Assembly (NCBI GenBank): GCA_029263855.1
Contig: JAJUFC010000003.1
Coordinates: 162,285-226,284 of the forward strand
Reading direction: 5' to 3'
Length of the DNA stretch: 64,000 nucleotides
From: Candidatus Thermochlorobacteriaceae bacterium
GTDB lineage: Bacteria > Bacteroidota > Chlorobiia > Chlorobiales > Thermochlorobacteraceae
Within the stretch, counting starts at the first letter, position 1. The number at the start of each line of letters is the position of its first letter. Shown piece by piece: positions 28,167 through 36,741 of the stretch. The notes under the pieces are model-generated. The model saw nothing but the letters and a program-made list of their open reading frames with translations, did not search any database and had not been told where the DNA came from. Made by a program: the position numbers and the translations under genes.

Positions 28167-29477
28167 TTACATCGACATCAAAAATGCTTTCAACGCGGAA
28201 AAATCATTCGGCAACAAAACAGATTGCTTCGACTTTTTCAATGCTTGCGCCAAGCGTTCAGGAATGGCGGGGGCTTTTAAGCCTGCTTGTGTAATCGCAT
28301 CAAGAAATTTTGCAGGGTGGGCTGTGGCTAAAACAATTCCGACATTGTCGTAACCGACAACTCTTCGATATTGCTCTAATCCCAAATAGCCGATTGCCGT
28401 ATGTGGTTCTGCAATGTATTCATAGCGGCGATAAATTTCGCGCATACCTTCTAATGTTTCCACATCGTTGAAACTCGCGCCGAAAATATCTTCACGCATT
28501 TTTTCAACTGAGCCATAAAGTTCGAGCATACGCGCAAAGTTGCTTGGATTGCCAACGTCCATCGCATTTGAAAGCGTTTGAACGGAGGGCTTTGGCTCGA
28601 ATTCGCCGCTTTCCAAATACTTCGGCACGACGTCGTTGCGATTCGTGGCGGCGATGAAGGTTGAGACGGGCAGTCCCATTTTTTTGGCGAACAATCCAGC
28701 GGTGAGGTTGCCGAAGTTGCCGCTGGGCACGGAAAAAACGAGCGGCTTTGACAGAACGCTATGATGCAGTTGCGAATATGCGCGAAGGTAATAGAACATC
28801 TGCGGAATGAGCCGCGCAATGTTGATGGAATTGGCGGAAGAAAGTTGAAACCGCTCACGTAAATCGCCATCGAGAAAGGCTTGCTTGACAAAGCGTTGGC
28901 AATCGTCGAATGTGCCTTGCACTTCGAGTGCAATCACATTGCCGCCAATCGTGGTGAGTTGTTGCTCTTGAATCGTGCTGACTTTCCCACTTGGATAAAG
29001 CAAGCAGACTTTGAAGCCGTCCATTCCCAAAAATCCGTGCGCGACGGCGCTGCCCGTATCGCCTGATGTGGCAACGAGAACCAAGGTTTGTTGTTTGGAC
29101 TCGTGAAGATAGTGCTTCATCAATCGCGCCAAGAATCGTGCGCCAAAATCTTTGAACGCCAAAGTTTCGCCGTGAAAGAGTTCGAGCACATGCGTGGTCG
29201 CGTCAAGGCGGACAAGGGGCGCGTCGAAGTTAATCGCTTCCTCGATAATCGTTTTCAAATCGCCGTTGAGCAATGCGCCTTGAAAGAGCGACTGCGCCGC
29301 TTGCAGAGCAATTTCTTGAAACGAACGAATACGCGAGAGCCGAAAAAAATCAGGTGGAAGCATTGGAATTTTCGTCGGGAAGAAAAGTCCGCCGTCGCTC
29401 GCCAAACCTTGCAAGACGGCGTCGCGCAAGGAAAGGACATTGTTGGGATTGTTCGTGCTGTAAAGACGCATGAGCAA
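28167..29477 (-). CDS. thrC: threonine synthase
   Basis: A 436-residue PLP enzyme turning O-phosphohomoserine into threonine. The N-terminus YSTNNPNNVLSLRDAVLQGLASDGGLFFP is typical. The PLP lysine lies in ETLAFKDFGARF, and the phosphate-binding loop is seen in SGDTGSAVAHGF. Length fits the long, enterobacterial-type class. It is the last gene of a minus-strand run, 37 bp after thrB. MLMR gives two possible ATG starts two codons apart. Confidence 0.96.
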   Translation of the reverse strand: MLMRLYSTNNPNNVLSLRDAVLQGLASDGGLFFPTKIPMLPPDFFRLSRIRSFQEIALQAAQSLFQGALLNGDLKTIIEEAINFDAPLVRLDATTHVLELFHGETLAFKDFGARFLARLMKHYLHESKQQTLVLVATSGDTGSAVAHGFLGMDGFKVCLLYPSGKVSTIQEQQLTTIGGNVIALEVQGTFDDCQRFVKQAFLDGDLRERFQLSSANSINIARLIPQMFYYLRAYSQLHHSVLSKPLVFSVPSGNFGNLTAGLFAKKMGLPVSTFIAATNRNDVVPKYLESGEFEPKPSVQTLSNAMDVGNPSNFARMLELYGSVEKMREDIFGASFNDVETLEGMREIYRRYEYIAEPHTAIGYLGLEQYRRVVGYDNVGIVLATAHPAKFLDAITQAGLKAPAIPERLAQALKKSKQSVLLPNDFSALKAFLMSM

Positions 29478-29514
29478 TTAAAAATGAAGTGGTAAAACGA
29501 CACATCTCAGCAGT

Positions 29515-30450
29515 TCAAGCAATGCTTAAAACTTTCGCGCCCGTTTGATTGACTTTTGAAATAAACGCATCGCTTCCGATGCCGATGTTGTCCAAAACGA
29601 GCGTCATCGCGCGGGCGACGGCGTGCGCCGTTTCCATAGAATCCGAGAGCGCGAAAAGCGACGGACCCGACCCCGAAATGCTACACCCCAACGCCCCCGC
29701 ATCGAGCGCGGCTTGTTTCATCTCGTAAAATCGCGGAATTAAAATCGAGCGAATGGGTTCAACAATCACATCTTGAAGCGAGCGCGAAATTAAGCCATAG
29801 TCCGACATTAAAATCCCTGCAACTAATCCTGCTGTGTTGCCCCACTGCGTTATGGCGTTGCTCAAACTGACCTGCTGTTTCAAGATGCCGCGCGCGTCTT
29901 TGGTTTGGATTTCAATATGTGGATGAACGACGGTGGCATGAAGTTTTTCAGGCATCGGAAGCGGCACAATGTCGAGCGGCGTATAGGAACGAATCAAGAC
30001 AAAGCCACCCAAGAGTGAAGGCGCGGCGTTGTCGGCGTGAGCCGAGCCACAAGCAATACGTTCGCCTTCTAAGGCAAAGGGCAAGAGGTCGCGCTTGGAG
30101 AGTGGCTCGCCAAGCAAGGCGTTGACGGCGACAACCGCAACAACTGCGCTTGCGGCACTTGAACCCAAGCCAGAACCCAACGGCATTTTTTTATCGAGCA
30201 GAAGTTCAATGCCGCGCGTTTCGCCGATGTGATTAAGCAAGGCGTGAACGGCGACACCCGCCGTGTTTTTGCGCGAATCCAGCGGCAACCTGCCGTCGTC
30301 GCCTGTGATGCGCGAAATTCTAACGCCATGTTGGTCGGAAAATTTTGCCGTGAGTTCGTCGCCCGGTGAGTCAAGCGCGAAGCCTAAAACATCAAACCCT
30401 GCGGCGACATTAGCGACCGTTGCTGGCGCAAAAGCCTTGACTTCCCTCAT
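29515..30450 (-). CDS. thrB: homoserine kinase
   Basis: A 311-residue GHMP kinase phosphorylating homoserine for threonine synthesis. The N-terminus VKAFAPATVANVAAGFDVLGFAL and the ATP loop PLGSGLGSSAASAV (about 91-104) are diagnostic, and motif 3 (GCSISGSGPSLFAL) is present. Its start overlaps the stop of gvpG by 4 bases (ATGA), so it is translationally coupled to a gas-vesicle gene. Confidence 0.97.
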   Translation of the reverse strand: MREVKAFAPATVANVAAGFDVLGFALDSPGDELTAKFSDQHGVRISRITGDDGRLPLDSRKNTAGVAVHALLNHIGETRGIELLLDKKMPLGSGLGSSAASAVVAVVAVNALLGEPLSKRDLLPFALEGERIACGSAHADNAAPSLLGGFVLIRSYTPLDIVPLPMPEKLHATVVHPHIEIQTKDARGILKQQVSLSNAITQWGNTAGLVAGILMSDYGLISRSLQDVIVEPIRSILIPRFYEMKQAALDAGALGCSISGSGPSLFALSDSMETAHAVARAMTLVLDNIGIGSDAFISKVNQTGAKVLSIA

Positions 30451-30680
30451 TCCGACTCTGTTCCTTGCGCTCGTTGAAGTTGTTCTAAAAGTTCTTTTTC
30501 GCGCGCGTTGTATTCCGCTTCAGAAATTTCATCGAACTCAAACTTGAACTGCAATTCCATGAGTTTTTCTTTGATGCGCTTCACATCGGTGGTTTCTTTT
30601 TGCACTTGTTCATCAATGGCTTTGGCAATGCCAATCACCATGTTCAGCGGCGCGAGCAGAATGTCGTCAAGAATAAACAT
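30447..30680 (-). CDS. gvpG: gas vesicle protein GvpG
   Basis: A 77-residue protein with the family start MFILDDILLAPLNMVIGIAKAI, followed by a charged amphipathic helix and the SEAEYNAREKELLEQL ending typical of GvpG. GvpG is a minor accessory protein needed for gas-vesicle nucleation or assembly, working with GvpF/L. It lies between gvpF/L (14-bp gap) and thrB (4-bp overlap). No gvpA, gvpN or gvpK is in the window. Confidence 0.88.
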   Translation of the reverse strand: MFILDDILLAPLNMVIGIAKAIDEQVQKETTDVKRIKEKLMELQFKFEFDEISEAEYNAREKELLEQLQRAQGTESE

Positions 30681-30694
30681 TGGGCAGTTTTGAA

Positions 30695-31474
30695 TTAGGC
30701 GGTTTCGGTTGCATTATCAAGCGTAATAACTAAACGCAGAAAGTTATACGGCGGCAAGTTTCCGACATATTTGAGTTTGAACTTGCCTTCATAGTGTTCA
30801 GCAATCTCATTGACCTTCTTATCCATTTCAGATTCTTGTTCATCGGTAACCAGAAATGCGGCGTTGAGAAACATTCGGTCGGTAGTTGTGGGATTGACTT
30901 TCGTTTCTTCGGCAATGGGACGAAGCATGGCTAAAATTTCTTCGCGATAGCGTTCTTTTTCGGCGTTCAGCGCGGCTTCGACCATCTTTCCGATTTCAAT
31001 CAAATCAGATTGTGAAGGATTGCCGCGACGCGCAAGTTCTTCTTTTCGTTTTTGAATCGCTTCGTTTTTGGAAAGCAGGTCTTGAAAAATTGTTTCGGGG
31101 AACATGCCTTTCAAGCCAAGTTCTTTTTTGCCCTCGAGGCGTTGGAGTTGCGCTTTGAAGAGGTCGTAACTTTTCTCGAGCAAGGCAACAACGCTCGATT
31201 CACTTTCGGCAATCATGGAAAACTGCATGGGCAAAATCGTGTAGTCTTTCATGATGGCTTCAATCGTGCGCTCGTGCGTCATGGCATTTTCGCGCGAAAT
31301 TTGATACGGAGCAATCGGAGAAGCACTGACAAATGCGCCGATGTCTTTGTGTTCAATCAAATACACTTCATCGCCGCGTCCGCCGATGCCTATATTTCCA
31401 AGCGATTTGAGGCGAGTGTCCGCTTTCCAAGTTTCTACGATCGCATAAATGTATCGCCCTGAATAAGGTTGCAT
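30695..31474 (-). CDS. gvpF: gas vesicle protein GvpF/GvpL family
   Basis: A 259-residue GvpL/GvpF family protein. The N-terminus GRYIYAIVETW, then FVSASPIAPYQISRENAMTHERTIEAIMKDYTILPMQF, is the hallmark. A long helical middle (KKELGLKGMFPE to AEETKVNPTTTDRMFLNAAFLV) and the closing KLKYVGNLPPYNFLRLVI complete it. Family proteins bind the structural protein GvpA and act early in vesicle assembly. Some members occur without a vesicle cluster and may have another role. It is 12 bp downstream of mtnA and clearly part of the same transcription unit. Confidence 0.9.
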   Translation of the reverse strand: MQPYSGRYIYAIVETWKADTRLKSLGNIGIGGRGDEVYLIEHKDIGAFVSASPIAPYQISRENAMTHERTIEAIMKDYTILPMQFSMIAESESSVVALLEKSYDLFKAQLQRLEGKKELGLKGMFPETIFQDLLSKNEAIQKRKEELARRGNPSQSDLIEIGKMVEAALNAEKERYREEILAMLRPIAEETKVNPTTTDRMFLNAAFLVTDEQESEMDKKVNEIAEHYEGKFKLKYVGNLPPYNFLRLVITLDNATETA

Positions 31475-31486
31475 AGTTGAAGTGTA

Positions 31487-32572
31487 TTAGAATGATTGAA
31501 GCGTTTGAGGAGCAAGGTCGGCGATAGATTCGCGATAGTCGGGTGTCAAAACGCCCTTGTCGGTGATAATGGCGGAAATAAATTGATGCGGCGTAACATC
31601 GAAGGCGAAGTTCAAAACAGGGAGCGATTCTTTGGCGACATTGCGTCCGTAAATGCGCGTCAGTTCAAGCATTGAGCGGCGTTCAATCGGAATTTTTGAG
31701 CCATCAGAAATGGTGAAATCAATGGTTGAAACAGGGGCGGCGATGTAGAACTTACGCTGATGAAGTGCGGCGGAAACGGCGTGCGAATACGTGCCAATTT
31801 TGTTTGCCGTGTCGCCATTCGTTGCGATTCTATCCGCGCCTGTGATAACAAAGTCAATGAGCGACTTTTGCATCAAAAACGCCGCCGATGAATCGGAGAT
31901 AACTTCAAAAGGGATTTGCTCTTTTTCCAATTCAAATGCGGTCAGGCGCAAGCCTTGCAGGAGCGGGCGCGTTTCAGAAGCATAAACTTTTTCAATCAAT
32001 CCTGCCTCGTAAGCACGTTTAATGACGCCAAAGGCTGTGCCAATTCCGCCCGTTGCCAATGCGCCCGTGTTGCAATGCGTTAGCACAGTGAGGCGTTGAT
32101 ACACAAGCACGTGTGAAAACTCTTGTTTGAGCAACTTAACGCCGTGCTGTGCAATCTGCTCACAGTTTTCAATTTCTTCGTTATGAATAGCGCGTGCTTC
32201 TTGCTCGAGTTTGAAAATAAGTTCGGGAATATCGCACGAGGCGAGGTTGCGTTCAAACACGTGTTTTAAGCGCGATGTCGCAAAAAACAAATTGACCGCA
32301 GTTGGACGCGACGCCTCAATTTCGCCAATGGCTTTTGAAAGAAACGCCGAGAATTTTTTCTTCTTGCCTTTGAACTGACGCGCGGCTAAAACAACAGCGT
32401 AGCCCGCCGCAATGCCGATGAGCGGAGCACCGCGAATAGCCAGCGTTTTAATTGCTTCAACTGCTCGCCTGTAATCGCGTGTTGCAACGATAACCTCTTT
32501 AAGCGGCAAAAATCGCTGGTCGAGATAGTGAAGCGTATCGTGTTCAAAGGAAATAGCAAACATGGTCGACAA
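31487..32572 (-). CDS. mtnA: methylthioribose-1-phosphate isomerase
   Basis: A 361-residue isomerase of the methionine salvage pathway (aldose to ketose form of 5-methylthioribose-1-phosphate), related to eIF2B subunits. RGAPLIGIAAGYA, THCNTGALATGGIGTA, ETRPLLQGLRLTAFEL and TGADRIATNGDTANKIGTY are all present, including the catalytic Cys and Asp. It lies 24 bp after a lipoprotein gene and 12 bp before gvpF/L. Confidence 0.95.
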   Translation of the reverse strand: MSTMFAISFEHDTLHYLDQRFLPLKEVIVATRDYRRAVEAIKTLAIRGAPLIGIAAGYAVVLAARQFKGKKKKFSAFLSKAIGEIEASRPTAVNLFFATSRLKHVFERNLASCDIPELIFKLEQEARAIHNEEIENCEQIAQHGVKLLKQEFSHVLVYQRLTVLTHCNTGALATGGIGTAFGVIKRAYEAGLIEKVYASETRPLLQGLRLTAFELEKEQIPFEVISDSSAAFLMQKSLIDFVITGADRIATNGDTANKIGTYSHAVSAALHQRKFYIAAPVSTIDFTISDGSKIPIERRSMLELTRIYGRNVAKESLPVLNFAFDVTPHQFISAIITDKGVLTPDYRESIADLAPQTLQSF

Positions 32573-32596
32573 TTTCTTAGTCTGTTCTCGTTAGGC

Positions 32597-33286
32597 TTAT
32601 TTATCGCCGGCGCGGTTGTTTTCAAATGTCGCGCTCTGCCCTTCTTGCAAGCCGCGCTCGTAGGCTTCGTTTTCGCGCTTCTCGCGCATGGCGCGTTTGT
32701 AGACTTGCGGGCTATACTTCGCCGTGCCTTGTGTAACGAACGTGCCGAAAACGCCATCGTTGTAATAAAGGTAGATGTAATTTCCGGGCACAATTTCATC
32801 AAAGGTTCCGGTTTGGTCGACGAGTTTCTTGGCTTCTTCTTTGCTTAGTTTCTGAATGTCAACAAGGTAATCCATTGCCACTTTGCGTGTGGCATCGCCC
32901 TTCTTGACGACGTAAGGCTTCGGTAGTTTTTCTTCAATGGATTTAATTTGTTGATTCAATTCTTCGATTTTCTTGTCGGAGTCAATAAGTTTTTGGAGCA
33001 TCGTTTTTGTGCTGATATCCGATTCTTTCTGAATGATTTCCGAAAGTTTCTTTTCTTGTTCAGGCGAAAGTCCGAGCGAGGAATCTAGTTTGATTTGCTC
33101 ATTAGGATACTTCGCATTGACTTCCTTAATGATTTTGGACAGTTCTTCGGATTGCTTCAAAATTTCTTGTTGCTTTTCATTGACTTGCTTTTGAGCGCGC
33201 AAGAAATCTTCGTAAGACGGTTTCTTTTCGCCGCAACCGACGAAAATGAATGCCGAAATAAGCGTGAGAATAAGTGAGTTTTTCAT
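32597..33286 (-). CDS. lipoprotein with coiled coil and LysM-like segment
   Basis: A 229-residue lipoprotein (lipobox FVGC, Cys18). Residues 25-120 are strongly charged and predicted helical/coiled-coil, in two stretches of Lys/Glu/Gln-rich heptads. Residues 124-175, from PYVVKKGDATRKVAMDYLVD to IVPGNYIYLYYN, look like a LysM-type peptidoglycan-binding fold (the typical opening is a YxVkkGDtl pattern). A basic tail ends the protein. A cell-wall-tethered periplasmic role is inferred. It lies 53 bp after the GroES-like gene. Confidence 0.7.
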   Translation of the reverse strand: MKNSLILTLISAFIFVGCGEKKPSYEDFLRAQKQVNEKQQEILKQSEELSKIIKEVNAKYPNEQIKLDSSLGLSPEQEKKLSEIIQKESDISTKTMLQKLIDSDKKIEELNQQIKSIEEKLPKPYVVKKGDATRKVAMDYLVDIQKLSKEEAKKLVDQTGTFDEIVPGNYIYLYYNDGVFGTFVTQGTAKYSPQVYKRAMREKRENEAYERGLQEGQSATFENNRAGDK

Positions 33287-33339
33287 TGGAATGAATAGAT
33301 GAATAGTTGATGAAATTAAAATCAGTCAGCGTGAGCGCG

Positions 33340-33708
33340 TTAGATTAAATCGGTTTCGCGAATGAGCATCAAGATGGCGGATTGCGGCACAATCATATAT
33401 TTCTCGTCATCAAATTCAATTTCGTGCGCAAAGTTGTGAATATAAATTGCAAGGTCGCCAACTTGCGCTTGAAGTGGAATGTATTTTGGCGAACTGGTCG
33501 GCTCCTTCCAAGGCTCGTCGGCATCGGCGGGCGGTGCAACAGCGTAGCCAGGTCCGGTCTTAACGACATAGCCGCTTTGAATTTTCTCTTTTTCTTGAAC
33601 AGACGGCGGCAGATACAGCCCCGATTTTGTTTGTTGCTCTGGCGACTTCGGCTTAATCAAAACTCTGTCGCCAACGATGATAAACTTATCTGTGTTTGTT
33701 GCAATCAA
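33340..33708 (-). CDS. divergent GroES-like (Cpn10) protein
   Basis: A Cpn10-fold protein of about 122 residues from the TTG at 33708; a TTG at 33732 would add 8. The TAACTTTG box 41 nt upstream favours the later start, and no ATG is available. DKFIIVGDRVLIKPK is the first strand and TKSGLYLPPSVQEKEKI matches the mobile loop that docks to GroEL. The roof region carries an extra insert (YAVAPPADADEPWKEP) compared with the usual 95 residues. EIEFDDEKYMIVPQSAILMLI closes the fold. No groEL is nearby, so it may be a second, specialised co-chaperonin. It heads the mtnA-gvp-thr run. Confidence 0.82.
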   Translation of the reverse strand: MIATNTDKFIIVGDRVLIKPKSPEQQTKSGLYLPPSVQEKEKIQSGYVVKTGPGYAVAPPADADEPWKEPTSSPKYIPLQAQVGDLAIYIHNFAHEIEFDDEKYMIVPQSAILMLIRETDLI

Positions 33709-33748
33709 GGTTAGAACAAAGGTTAAAGTCAAATAAAATTAAAACACA

Positions 33749-33756
33749 CAAAGTTA
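33749..33756 (-). promoter_or_regulatory. TAACTTTG promoter box of the GroES-like gene
   Basis: Minus-strand TAnnTTTG element, 41 nt before the TTG at 33708. It would drive the whole GroES-lipoprotein-mtnA-gvp-thr run. Confidence 0.42.
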
Positions 33757-33827
33757 GCAAAATTTGCACGCTTATGTGCGTCTGGTGCGCTTTGTAACAC
33801 CATTTTTGAAAACGCTCATTGCAAGCT

Positions 33828-35963
33828 ATGACCGATTTTCTCAAAAAAGACTTGATGTATCTCAAAGGCGTTGGACCGAAACGCGCCGAACTCTTCTACA
33901 AGCAAAATATTCGCACCTTTGAAGCGTTGCTCACGCTTTTTCCGCGCCGATACCTCGATAAAACGGCTATCAAAAGCATTGCCTCGCTTCGCGAAGGCGA
34001 CATGGCAACCGTCGTTGGCGAAGTGCGCCACGTCCAATTTTTTGGGAAAGATTGGAAAAGCCAACGCTTCACTGCTCAACTGTGGGATAAGACAGGACGG
34101 ATTGATTTGATTTGGTTTCAAGGCGCCCAATATATCTCAAAAATCATCAAAGAAGGCGAAGCGTTAGCGGCGTTTGGCAAAGTCGGCATGTTCAACGGAC
34201 GCCCGCAACTCACTCACCCCGATATTGATAAACTCACCGATAGCAAGCAAGAAGACAGCGACAGCGACCAACAGCCCAACGACTTCCAACTCTTCAACAC
34301 AGGCAAAATCATTGCGCTTTATCCGACTAGCGATGCCATGAAGCGAGCAGGTCTCAACACTCGTGCTGTTCGCAAAATCATGCGCTCGCTCATTGAGCAA
34401 GTAACGCCATTCATCACGGAAAATCTGCCGCCTGCGATTCTCAAACAAGAAAACTTAATGTCGCTTGCTGATGCCTATCGCGAAATACATTTCCCATCGT
34501 CAAAAGAAACGCTCACGCAAGCACGCTATCGCTTGAAATGGACGGAACTCTTCTACATGCAATTGCTTTTCGCGCTTCGAAAACAGCAAATCGCCCTGCA
34601 TGTGAAAGCCACATCTTTTGAAAAAGTAGGCGACTACACCCACAGGCTTTATCAAATGCTCCCTTACGAAATGACTAATGCACAAAAGCGTGTCATTAAA
34701 GAAATTCGCGCCGATATGAAATCAGGCTCACAAATGAACCGCTTGGTGCAAGGCGATGTGGGAAGTGGCAAAACACTCGTGGCGATTTTTTCAATGATGA
34801 TTGCGCTCGATAATCACGCGCAATGCGCCTTTATGGCACCAACGGAAATTCTCGCCACACAGCACTATCTCACGCTTAAAAAATTTCTCGAACCGCTGAA
34901 TATCAAAATCGCTCTGCTCGTCGGTCAGCAACGCAAAAAACTTCGTGAAGAAATTCTCTCTGGAATTGCATCAGGCGAAGCGCAAATTGTGATCGGAACG
35001 CATGCGCTTATCGAGGATAAAGTCGAGTTCAAGAATCTGGGTCTGGCTATTATTGATGAACAGCATCGCTTTGGCGTCATGCAGCGCAAAGCCTTACAGG
35101 ATAAAGCCACAAATCCGCACATTCTTTTGATGACCGCCACGCCCATTCCGCGCACGCTTACCATGACGCAATACGGCGACCTTGATGTTTCCATCATCGA
35201 CGAAATGCCGAAAAACCGTAAGCCGATTATCACCTACTTGCGCCATGAATCGGAGCGCGAAGAAGTCCTTGAAAAAATTAAAGAAGAAATTCGCAAAGGG
35301 CGGCAAGCCTACATCGTTTATCCACTCGTGGAGGAGTCAGAAAAAATCGATTTAGCCGCCGCCGTAGAGAGTTATGAAAATTTGAAAAACAATGTTTTCG
35401 ATGAATGTCGCGTCGGATTGATTCACGGCAAAATGTTGCCTTACGAGAAAGAAGAAGAGATGGAGATGTTTCGCACAGGAAAGTCGCGCGTCTTGGTAGG
35501 CACAACGGTCATTGAAGTCGGCGTCGATGTGCCAAACGCCACCATTATCATGATTGAACATGCAGAGCGATTCGGATTGGCACAACTGCATCAACTTCGT
35601 GGGCGCGTTGGCAGAGGAAGCGAGCAATCCTATTGCTACCTTGTGTATAGCGGACGGCTTTCGCCCGATGCCAAAGAGCGTCTGCAAGCGATGGAGCAAT
35701 CGAATGACGGCTTTTACATTTCCGAAGTTGACGCAAGGCTACGCGGTGCAGGGAACATTCTCGGAACGGAACAATCAGGAAACATTTCCGACCTAAAAAT
35801 CGCAAGCCCCAGCGAAGATGTCGAGGTGCTTCAATCCGCAAAAGAAGCGGCATTTAATCTCGTTAAAAACGACCCACAACTGCGCAAGCCTGAACATCAA
35901 GTCGTGCGCGAGTATTACCTGAATCATTATCACGAGCGATTCGGACTTGCCGATGTTGGCTAA
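33828..35963 (+). CDS. recG: ATP-dependent DNA helicase RecG
   Basis: A 711-residue helicase from the ATG at 33828; a TTG nine bases earlier is possible but less likely. The wedge/OB domain (about 60-160) is followed by the helicase core: GDVGSGKTLVA (Walker A), PTEILATQHY, DEQHRFG (Walker B), TATPIPRTL, then GTTVIEVGVDVPNA and QLRGRVGRG in the second RecA fold. RecG drives reversal of stalled replication forks and Holliday-junction migration. It converges with the response-regulator gene, overlapping by 4 bp. Confidence 0.96.
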   Translation: MTDFLKKDLMYLKGVGPKRAELFYKQNIRTFEALLTLFPRRYLDKTAIKSIASLREGDMATVVGEVRHVQFFGKDWKSQRFTAQLWDKTGRIDLIWFQGAQYISKIIKEGEALAAFGKVGMFNGRPQLTHPDIDKLTDSKQEDSDSDQQPNDFQLFNTGKIIALYPTSDAMKRAGLNTRAVRKIMRSLIEQVTPFITENLPPAILKQENLMSLADAYREIHFPSSKETLTQARYRLKWTELFYMQLLFALRKQQIALHVKATSFEKVGDYTHRLYQMLPYEMTNAQKRVIKEIRADMKSGSQMNRLVQGDVGSGKTLVAIFSMMIALDNHAQCAFMAPTEILATQHYLTLKKFLEPLNIKIALLVGQQRKKLREEILSGIASGEAQIVIGTHALIEDKVEFKNLGLAIIDEQHRFGVMQRKALQDKATNPHILLMTATPIPRTLTMTQYGDLDVSIIDEMPKNRKPIITYLRHESEREEVLEKIKEEIRKGRQAYIVYPLVEESEKIDLAAAVESYENLKNNVFDECRVGLIHGKMLPYEKEEEMEMFRTGKSRVLVGTTVIEVGVDVPNATIIMIEHAERFGLAQLHQLRGRVGRGSEQSYCYLVYSGRLSPDAKERLQAMEQSNDGFYISEVDARLRGAGNILGTEQSGNISDLKIASPSEDVEVLQSAKEAAFNLVKNDPQLRKPEHQVVREYYLNHYHERFGLADVG

Positions 35964-36655
35964 GATTGTGTGTGGTTATCGTAGCCGACAAACACATAGC
36001 CTCGTCCCCAAACGGTTTTTAGGTATTTCGGATTTTTGGCGTCGTCGTGCAGTTTTGAGCGAAGTTTGCTAATCATCACGTCAATCGTGCGGTCATAAGA
36101 TTCCCAATGAATGCCTTTGGTGTGTTGCATGATGAACTCGCGGGAAAGCGTTTTGCCTTCGTTTTTGACGAGCAAGAGCAGGAGTTCAAATTCGGTTGAA
36201 GTTAAATCCAGAGGGTTATCGAAGAGCGTAGCAGAAAATGTTTTTTCGTCGAGCACCAGTGCGCCGCTTTTGTAGAGAGCGTGTGGGCTTGTTGAGGCAG
36301 TGCGTCGCATCAGGCTTTGCAGGCGTGCGACAAGTTCGCGTGGTTCAAAGGGTTTCGGAAGGTAATCGTCCGCGCCCATTTCCAAGCCGATGATGCGGTC
36401 ATGCACATCGCCGCGTGCGGTCAGCATAATAATCGGCGTCTGATAAGATTGGCGAATCTCTTGCGCAACTTTGAAGCCGTCTTTTTCAGGAAGCATGACA
36501 TCGAGCACAATGGCATCGAAGGATTGTTCAGAAAGCAGTTTCATTGCCGCGCTTGGGGTTGAGGCATGCGTAAGATGGAACTCGAACTTCTGAAAATAGG
36601 CGCTTAAAAGTTTTGCCAGCGAAAGGTCGTCGTCAATGAGCAGAATTTCTTTCAT
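35960..36655 (-). CDS. OmpR/CpxR-type response regulator
   Basis: The start is set at the ATG at 36655 (231 residues), because a strong terminator of the upstream gene lies at 36677-36719. The receiver domain (1-118) has DDD, phospho-acceptor Asp in IVLDVMLPEKDG, Thr in MLTARGD and Lys in YLPKPFEPREL. A winged-helix domain follows (about 130-228) with LTSTEFELLLLL, YDRTIDVMISKLRSKL and VWGRGYVF. It binds DNA as a dimer after phosphorylation. The neighbouring gene encodes a Spy/CpxP-like protein, so an envelope-stress circuit like Cpx is a fair inference; the sensor kinase is not in the window. Confidence 0.93.
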   Translation of the reverse strand: MKEILLIDDDLSLAKLLSAYFQKFEFHLTHASTPSAAMKLLSEQSFDAIVLDVMLPEKDGFKVAQEIRQSYQTPIIMLTARGDVHDRIIGLEMGADDYLPKPFEPRELVARLQSLMRRTASTSPHALYKSGALVLDEKTFSATLFDNPLDLTSTEFELLLLLVKNEGKTLSREFIMQHTKGIHWESYDRTIDVMISKLRSKLHDDAKNPKYLKTVWGRGYVFVGYDNHTQS

Positions 36656-36676
36656 ATCACGGGTTACGTTTTCCTG

Positions 36677-36719
36677 AAAAATACAAAACGAGAGACACCT
36701 ACGAGCGGTGCTCTCGTTT
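36677..36719 (-). terminator. intrinsic terminator after the Spy/CpxP-like gene
   Basis: On the minus strand, AAACGAGAG (36719-36711) plus CACC (36710-36707) pair with GGTG and CTCTCGTTT (36699-36686), with one bulged base at 36695. A T-rich tail TTTGTATTTTTC follows. The gene and the response regulator therefore have separate transcripts. Confidence 0.82.
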
Positions 36720-36741
36720 GGCTTAAACTTGATGAAATGAA

